Source: JBKBMT01 sp046295655 (GTDB lineage: Bacteria; Pseudomonadota; Alphaproteobacteria; Rhodobacterales; Rhodobacteraceae). Taken from it: 6,738 bases of DNA. The number at the start of each line of letters is the position of its first letter. Position 1 is the stretch's first letter. A program made the translations under genes and the position numbers. Of this stretch, positions 1-4,180 are shown piece by piece. The stretch covers positions 1 to 6,738 of the forward strand of contig JBKBMT010000109.1 of NCBI GenBank assembly GCA_046295655.1, in the 5' to 3' direction. The notes beneath the pieces were generated by a model. That model had not been told where the DNA came from and made no database searches. It worked only from the letters and a program-made list of their open reading frames with translations.

Positions 1-2104
1 CGCGCGAGAACCAGGGCGTGAAGCTTTCGGACGACTTCGGGTCGAAGAAGACGTTTGGCTGGTTGGTGCCCCGGTCAATCGCGGGGCAACCCAGTTCGGT
101 GAAACGGATCGGTTTCGATTGCGGAATCCATGCGGTGGCCAAGCCGCTCTCCACCCCGCCCGGCCGGTTGTAGTGCGGGTTCGTCCACCAGGCGCGGATA
201 TCCTTGTAGCGGAACACCCAGGGCTTGCCCGCGCTGCCATCGGTGATGGGCGTCCGCAGCTGCGCCGACCGGTCGGCGGCGCTGGCATAGAACCAGTCGA
301 AGCCCTCGCCGCCTGCGATGTTGGCCTGCAGGTAGCCCCGGTCATGGATCGCTGACCAGCCTTGCAGCGCATCGGCATGATCGAAGCCGTCGCGCCAGTC
401 CGACAGCGGCATGTAGTTGTCGATGCCGATGAAATCGATGTTCGCATCCGACCAGAGCGGGTCGAGGTGGAAGAACACGTCCCCCGTGCCATCGCCGGGC
501 TGGTGGCCGAAATACTCCGACCAGTCGGAGGCATAGCCGACCTTTGTGCCTGCCCCGAGGACCGACTTCACGTCTGCCGCCAGCGCCTTGAAGGCGGTGA
601 CAGCCGGATAGGCACTGGCGCTGGACCGGATCGTCGTCAGTCCGCGCATCTCGGTGCCGATCAGGAAGGCATCGACCCCGCCCGCCACGGCGCAGAGATG
701 GGCGTAGTGCAGGATCATCCGGCGCAGGCCCCAGTCGCTCGTGGGACCGGTCCAGCTGACGCTGTCGCCCGACACCGCGAACTGCGCTGGGGTCGCCGCG
801 CCGAAGAAGGCCGAGACCTGCGTTGCGGCGGCGGCGGTCTTGTCCGCGGTCCCCGCAAAGCCTGCCGCCGGGGAACAGGTGATCCGGCCGCGCCAGGGGA
901 AGCTGGGCTGGCCGGGCGTGGCGGCGTTGGCGCTGTAGGGGTTCGGCAGGGTATTGCCGGGCGGTACGTCCATCAGCAGGAAGGGATAGAAGGTGACGCG
1001 CAGCCCGCGCGCCTTCATCTCGCGGATCGCCTGCACCACCGCGAAGTCGGCAGGTGTCCCGCCATAGACCGGGCGGTCCTCGGTATCGCGGCTAACGAGA
1101 TGGGCTGCAACCCGCGCCACGCCGTTGACCGTCCAGGTCTTGGGGCTGGTGACCTTGGTCGCCACTTCGACGCCGGGCTTGATGCTGCAGTTCCCGGCGC
1201 GGAGATCATTACCGAACCAGGCGACGACCAGGCTGACGCTCTCGACGGCCGGGGCCATGGCCTGGAGCCGATCCAACGCCACGACGATATCGGCTTCCTC
1301 CGGCAGCGCGTTCAGGTTCTCGGCCGAGGTCGTGCCGCCGGTGGTCTGGCCGAACACCGTGGTGGATGCGCCCACGGTCTTGCGGACAGCCTCGGTCGCG
1401 TAGGTGAATTCGCCCGAGGCCGGAATCATGGTGACGGCCTTCACCAGCCCCTCGGCCGTGTCGGGATCGGCCAAGGGCCGAAACACTTCGAACGACAGCT
1501 GCGGCAGGCGGTTGCCGTAGGTCGAGAGCGCCAGTTCCTCGAAGACGACATAGGCCGTGCCGCGATAGCCGGGCGTATTGGCCGCGCCCATCTTGGCCGT
1601 GATGAAGGGATCGGCGGTCTGGGTCTCGTTGCCGGGATACCAGCGCCAGGTGATGCCGGTCATGTCGAGCGGCTTGCCGTCCGCCCAGATGCGCCCGATG
1701 CCGGTGATCGGGCCCTCGCACAGGGCGACCGCGAAGCTGGCGTAGTACAGATACTCGGTGGTCCGGACCTTTCCACCACCACCGCCCTTGCCACCGCCCT
1801 GCGTGGTGGTCCTGGTCTCCTCGCGGAAATCGGTGGCCCAGATGATGTTGCCGCCGATACGCATCCGGCCGTAAAGGCGGGGGATGATGGCGCCTTCGGT
1901 GGCCGAGGTGATCCGCAGGGAATCCAGCCGCTGGCCCTCGATCTTCTGCGCCGGGGCCAGCGAGGACACGATCCAGCTGTCCACCACCGAGCCGATGGTC
2001 GATCCGATGAAACCGCCGATGGCGGCCCCGGAAAAGCCGAGGATCGCGCCGCCAAAAGCCCCGCCGATGGCGGAACCGACGGCGCCGAGGACAAGGGTGG
2101 CCAT
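1..2104 (-). CDS. Megatron-type tail-tip protein with GTA TIM-barrel domain (3' end outside window)
   Basis: This is the N-terminal 701 residues of a very large tail-tip protein of the GTA gp15 ('megatron') family; the Rhodobacter capsulatus homologue is about 1300 residues, so about half is visible. The frame is open from ATG at 2102-2104 to the window edge. Residues 5-40 form a Gly/Ala-rich hydrophobic segment (GAVGSAIGGAFGG...), and a poly-Gly stretch lies at 103-111. From about residue 285 the sequence fits the GTA_TIM domain (PF13547), a barrel resembling glycoside hydrolases. Landmarks are VVAWFGNDLRAGNC (293-306), GNTLPNPY (383-390), LIGTEMRGLT (481-490) and FTELGCPA (668-675). Glu485 and Glu670 sit where the paired acids of a retaining glycosidase would be expected; that role is inference. 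The start is supported by GAGG at 2112-2115, 7 nt upstream, which overlaps the stop of the peptidase gene. Likely role: host contact and wall passage at the tail tip. Confidence 0.9.
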   Translation of the reverse strand, partial: MATLVLGAVGSAIGGAFGGAILGFSGAAIGGFIGSTIGSVVDSWIVSSLAPAQKIEGQRLDSLRITSATEGAIIPRLYGRMRIGGNIIWATDFREETRTTTQGGGKGGGGGKVRTTEYLYYASFAVALCEGPITGIGRIWADGKPLDMTGITWRWYPGNETQTADPFITAKMGAANTPGYRGTAYVVFEELALSTYGNRLPQLSFEVFRPLADPDTAEGLVKAVTMIPASGEFTYATEAVRKTVGASTTVFGQTTGGTTSAENLNALPEEADIVVALDRLQAMAPAVESVSLVVAWFGNDLRAGNCSIKPGVEVATKVTSPKTWTVNGVARVAAHLVSRDTEDRPVYGGTPADFAVVQAIREMKARGLRVTFYPFLLMDVPPGNTLPNPYSANAATPGQPSFPWRGRITCSPAAGFAGTADKTAAAATQVSAFFGAATPAQFAVSGDSVSWTGPTSDWGLRRMILHYAHLCAVAGGVDAFLIGTEMRGLTTIRSSASAYPAVTAFKALAADVKSVLGAGTKVGYASDWSEYFGHQPGDGTGDVFFHLDPLWSDANIDFIGIDNYMPLSDWRDGFDHADALQGWSAIHDRGYLQANIAGGEGFDWFYASAADRSAQLRTPITDGSAGKPWVFRYKDIRAWWTNPHYNRPGGVESGLATAWIPQSKPIRFTELGCPAIDRGTNQPNVFFDPKSSESFTPWFSR

Positions 2105-2110
2105 AGGAAA

Positions 2111-2115
2111 ACCTC
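2111..2115 (-). promoter_or_regulatory. Ribosome binding site of the megatron gene
   Basis: GAGGT on the minus strand overlaps the TGA stop (2114-2116) of the peptidase gene. It ends about 6-7 nt before the megatron ATG at 2102-2104. This placement couples megatron translation to ribosomes finishing the peptidase. Confidence 0.6.
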
Positions 2116-2560
2116 AGCGTGCCGGGAAGAGGAAGGCGAAGGCGATGCGCCGTCGCCATGCAGATGTTAGCGGTTCTTCGATCACGCCGAGGCGTTCATA
2201 GGCGTGAAGGAAGGTGCCGGGGCCGGTGAGGATGGCCACATGCTTGGCGATGGCGCGGGGCACCATCCGGAACAGGAGCAGCGCACCGGGTGGGGGGCCG
2301 GTCGGTGCGATTTCCGGCATCATCGCCCGCGCCCCGTCAGCCAGCACTTCGCGTGGGCAGGTCTCGCCCCAATCGCGGCTGTAGGGCGGGATCGGGAAGG
2401 GTTCCGGCCCGACGACTTCGCGCCAGACGCCGAGTGCGAGGCCGAGGCAGTCGCAGCCGACCCCGCGCAAACTGGCCTGGTCGTGATAGGGTGTGCCAAG
2501 CCATGACCGCGCAACGGCGATGACAAGGGCGGGATCGACGGTCGGGACGGGCACGATCAC
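2114..2560 (-). CDS. Phage NlpC/P60 family cell-wall peptidase (GTA gp14-like)
   Basis: A 148-residue cysteine peptidase of the phage NlpC/P60 family (TIGR02219 type, clan of C40 peptidases), which cleaves peptide stems of peptidoglycan. The N-terminal part has the usual ARSWLGTPYHDQAS (17-30). The nucleophile is Cys38 in GCDCLGL (35-41), preceded by a second Cys at 36. The catalytic His is His107 in KHVAIL, and His119 in FLHA is the probable third polar residue. Length is normal for the family and no signal peptide is seen, as expected for a protein delivered in a virion tail. The start is GTG at 2558-2560, overlapping the stop of the preceding mini-ORF as GTGA, with GAGGGGG 7 nt upstream. 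No alternative in-frame start exists between this GTG and the upstream stop at 2651-2653. By analogy with the R. capsulatus GTA, it sits at the tail hub and assists entry through the wall. Confidence 0.93.
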   Translation of the reverse strand: MIVPVPTVDPALVIAVARSWLGTPYHDQASLRGVGCDCLGLALGVWREVVGPEPFPIPPYSRDWGETCPREVLADGARAMMPEIAPTGPPPGALLLFRMVPRAIAKHVAILTGPGTFLHAYERLGVIEEPLTSAWRRRIAFAFLFPAR

Positions 2561-2604
2561 AGGACCGCCCCCTCGTGGCCGCCATCCTTGGTGGCGTAGC
2601 GCAG
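2557..2604 (-). repeat. Direct repeat, downstream copy: codes LRYATKDGGHEGAVL-stop
   Basis: Second copy of the 48-nt segment that ends the hub gene; the matching HIPGQ block is at 2656-2670. Nine of 15 sense codons differ from the upstream copy, all synonymously. This copy uses mostly G/C-ending codons like the rest of the region. The final CTGTGATC gives the GTGA overlap with the peptidase start. Confidence 0.85.
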
Positions 2605-2676
2605 CCCGTTCGGCGGGCAGACAGTCCCCCGGACTGTCTGCTTGTCCGCCTCACCCTGACCCGGAATGTGCGTCAC
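2557..2676 (-). CDS. 39-residue mini-ORF repeating the C-terminus of the hub protein
   Basis: GTG at 2674-2676 to TGA at 2557-2559. It starts MTHIPGQ and ends LRYATKDGGHEGAVL, the same peptide that ends the DUF2163 protein just upstream, with 17 residues between the two blocks instead of three. It overlaps the hub gene stop as GTGA and the peptidase start as GTGA, so it exactly fills the space between them. AAGGAG at 2684-2689 lies 7 nt before its GTG, a good ribosome binding site. The shared 20 codons differ from the hub gene copy at 13 places, all synonymous, so the peptide was kept while the DNA diverged. The central part (DKQTVRGTVCPP) is encoded by a palindrome. It may be a true small gene, a leader that couples peptidase translation, or the remnant of a second hub gene 3' end left by recombination between related phages. 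No function can be assigned. Confidence 0.5.
   Translation of the reverse strand: MTHIPGQGEADKQTVRGTVCPPNGLRYATKDGGHEGAVL
2568..2574 (-). promoter_or_regulatory. Ribosome binding site of the peptidase gene, inside the mini-ORF
   Basis: GAGGGGG on the minus strand lies 7 nt before the GTG start at 2558-2560. It is formed by the codons for His-Glu-Gly-Ala at the end of the mini-ORF (GAG GGG GCG). The same peptide end in the hub gene provides the ribosome binding site for the mini-ORF. Confidence 0.7.
2612..2650 (-). repeat. Palindromic insertion with perfect 11-bp stem
   Basis: GCAGACAGTCC (2617-2627), a three-base loop CCC (2628-2630), and the exact reverse complement GGACTGTCTGC (2631-2641). 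GGCGG (2612-2616) pairs with CCGCC (2646-2650) across a TTGT bulge, giving 16 paired positions in all. No T-run follows on either strand, so it is unlikely to be an intrinsic terminator. It is 39 nt, a multiple of three, and lies within the mini-ORF between blocks that are nearly contiguous in the hub gene. This suggests an in-frame palindromic insertion. Confidence 0.75.
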
Positions 2677-2720
2677 AACACTGCTCCTTCATGGCCACCA
2701 TCTTTGGTGGCGTAGCGAAG
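2673..2720 (-). repeat. Direct repeat, upstream copy: 3' end of the hub gene
   Basis: First copy of the repeat, forming the last 15 codons plus stop of the DUF2163 gene; the matching HIPGQ block is at 2730-2744. It uses A/T-ending codons (CTT, AAA, GGT, CAT, GAA, GGA, GCA) unlike the gene body. Its TTGTGACG gives the GTGA overlap with the mini-ORF. Confidence 0.85.
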
Positions 2721-3557
2721 GACTGCGTCCTGCCCTGGGATATGTGGGAAGCCCCGGAAGTTCGCGATATTGGTGAACTTCGCGCTGCAGGTCGCGATCC
2801 GCTTGTCGCAGCCCGCCCGCACCACGAAGGCATCCGTGGCCGTGATCGGCCGCACCGGCGCTTCCAGCAGGGTCAGGATCGCAACGCCATCGACGAGGTC
2901 ATGCGACAGCACTTCGACCCGCCGCCCCGCGTTCGCGCCGCCGGTCCACTCGACCAGCCCGAAGGCAAACCAGCCCGCCGCGAAGGGGCCGAGGCCGGAA
3001 GCGGTGAAGGCGCGGTCCCGCAGCACATCGATCACCGCGCCGTTCCCCTTGAAGGCCGGGGCCTCAAGGTTCACGCCGCAGCGCGCATCGCCCAGCGCGG
3101 CATCGCAACTGGCCTGAAACGTTCGCCCGACGGTCTGGCCGAGGACATGGGCCAGCGAGCGCACCTCGGCCACGAAGGCGAGCCGCCCGCGCCTGATCTG
3201 TCCGATGGCCCCGCGGCGCAGAAGCACGCGTTGCGCCGGGTTCGACCAGTTCACGCGCCAGACCTCGACCGCCGCGTTGTCCCAGCGGCCGTCCAGGATG
3301 TCGGTCTCGGTGATGCGGTCCGACGACAGCACGCCTTGGGCATCCTGTGCATCGACTGAAAGGTCGGAGCCGGATCGCACCTCAGACGCCGTAAGCCCAC
3401 TCTCCGGTTCGAACTCGGTCCCGTCGAACGCCAGCGTTCGGTCGTGGTCGGTGAAACCGAAGGTCACGCCATCGGCCCGGGTGATGCGCCAGCACCAGGC
3501 AAGCGTCGTCGTCCCCTCGTCGAGATGCGCCTGAAGCGCAGGGTTCAGGGACTTCAT
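2673..3557 (-). CDS. DUF2163 / BR0599-family tail hub protein (GTA gp13-like)
   Basis: A 294-residue protein matching phage family TIGR02218: an N-terminal DUF2163 region (about 1-160) and a C-terminal BR0599-type region (about 190-275). Family marks are LNPALQAHLDEGTTTLAWCWRI (from residue 4), FTDHDRTLAFDG (35-46), CDAALGDARCGV (151-162) and CDKRIATC...NFRGFPHIPG (250-275). In the R. capsulatus GTA the homologue is the hub between the distal tail protein and the megatron. Cys151, Cys160, Cys250 and Cys257 form a four-cysteine set suited to an Fe-S or metal site; this is inferred from spacing and from reports for this family. The chosen start is ATG 3555-3557 (MKSLNPA), where homologues begin, overlapping the DUF2460 stop as ATGA. 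The frame stays open further upstream, but that part is only the shadow of the DUF2460 gene. The last 26 codons have A/T-rich third positions unlike the rest of the gene, and the C-terminal peptide is encoded again downstream. Confidence 0.92.
   Translation of the reverse strand: MKSLNPALQAHLDEGTTTLAWCWRITRADGVTFGFTDHDRTLAFDGTEFEPESGLTASEVRSGSDLSVDAQDAQGVLSSDRITETDILDGRWDNAAVEVWRVNWSNPAQRVLLRRGAIGQIRRGRLAFVAEVRSLAHVLGQTVGRTFQASCDAALGDARCGVNLEAPAFKGNGAVIDVLRDRAFTASGLGPFAAGWFAFGLVEWTGGANAGRRVEVLSHDLVDGVAILTLLEAPVRPITATDAFVVRAGCDKRIATCSAKFTNIANFRGFPHIPGQDAVLRYATKDGGHEGAVL
2684..2689 (-). promoter_or_regulatory. Ribosome binding site of the mini-ORF, inside the hub gene
   Basis: AAGGAG on the minus strand, 7 nt before GTG at 2674-2676. 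It is formed by the Glu-Gly codons GAA GGA G of the hub C-terminus. It is a better match to the anti-Shine-Dalgarno sequence than its GAGGGG counterpart in the second copy. Confidence 0.6.
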
Positions 3558-4180
3558 GTGCGGATTTCCAGGAGGGGGATCGAGGTGATCGACCCGAGGC
3601 GTTCGAGATCGAGGGTGACGTCGAGCGAGTCGGTTCCGAACCGGACGGGCACGTCGAATTCGAAGCCCGCGGTGATGGCCACGCCTGTGGCGGGGGCGGT
3701 GGTGAAGGTGACGAGGCCGGTTGCGGTGGAAACCGACCATCCGGAGGCTTGCGGCGTGCCGTTCAGGGCGATGGTCACCGTCCCGGCGACGGGTTTGGTG
3801 ATGGTCCGCGTCCAGGATTGCGCGCCCGAGGTGTAGCGCTTTGACAGCTGAAACAGGGTGGCCGACCCATTGCCGGTGCCAATCGGCTGGTCGCTCGGAC
3901 CCACCGTCTGCGAGGGTAGGCAGGACTTGAAGTCGGCCCAGTCCTTGAAGCGGAAGCCATGCAGGCGACCGTTCCTAGCCTCGAAGAAGGCGACGACCGC
4001 CGCCAGATCGTCGGCGCGGCGGATGCCGTAGGCCACGTCATAGCGGCGCCGCGAGTTGGCCCAGCTGGCGTTGCGCTCTTCGGCGCCACTTGCCAGTTCA
4101 ACGATCTGGGTGCGGCGTTCGGGGCCGCCGCGCGCCCCGCGGCTGATGTTGTCCGGAAACCGGACCTCGTGAAACGCCAT
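3554..4180 (-). CDS. DUF2460 distal tail protein (GTA gp12-like)
   Basis: A 208-residue protein of family TIGR02217/DUF2460. It begins MAFHEVRFPDNISRGARGGPERRT, the hallmark N-terminus, followed by RRYDVAYGIRRADDLAAVVAFFEARNGRLHGFRFKDW (46-81, given here as the core motif region) and ends with a beta-rich half containing FDVPVRFGTDSLDVTLD (175-191). GTA homologues are distal tail proteins that form the ring joining the tail tube to the hub. ATG at 4178-4180 is preferred: GGAGG (4189-4193) lies 8 nt upstream and the ATG overlaps the tape measure stop as TGATG. A GTG one codon earlier (4181-4183) is also possible but is closer to the ribosome binding site. The stop overlaps the hub gene start as ATGA, so the order tape measure, distal tail, hub is translationally linked. 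Confidence 0.93.
   Translation of the reverse strand: MAFHEVRFPDNISRGARGGPERRTQIVELASGAEERNASWANSRRRYDVAYGIRRADDLAAVVAFFEARNGRLHGFRFKDWADFKSCLPSQTVGPSDQPIGTGNGSATLFQLSKRYTSGAQSWTRTITKPVAGTVTIALNGTPQASGWSVSTATGLVTFTTAPATGVAITAGFEFDVPVRFGTDSLDVTLDLERLGSITSIPLLEIRT

Noticed and set aside
1209..2159. A 316-codon minus-strand open frame overlapping the megatron and the peptidase 3' end
   Set aside because: It is out of frame with the megatron gene and gives an Arg/His-rich product. It is an off-frame shadow of the true gene starting at 2104.
362..2170. A 602-codon plus-strand open frame opposite the megatron gene
   Set aside because: It is codon-aligned antisense to the megatron frame, so its stops would need sense codons TTA, CTA or TCA, which are rare in such GC-rich DNA. 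The translation is Arg/Gly/Asp-rich with no recognisable domain, whereas the minus strand shows clear family motifs.
2612..2650. The strong hairpin as a transcription terminator
   Set aside because: No run of T follows the stem on either strand, it lies within an open frame, and termination here would cut the peptidase and megatron off from their operon.
2561..2650. A longer peptidase with an N-terminal extension upstream of GTG 2560
   Set aside because: The frame is open back to the stop at 2651-2653 but has no start codon in that stretch, and the peptide there is the off-frame reading of the repeat and palindrome.
3558..3740. An upstream extension of the hub gene to a start near 3740
   Set aside because: The extra residues are Arg/His/Pro-rich off-frame translation of the DUF2460 gene. 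Homologues begin at the MKSLNPALQAHL position, which also has the ATGA overlap.
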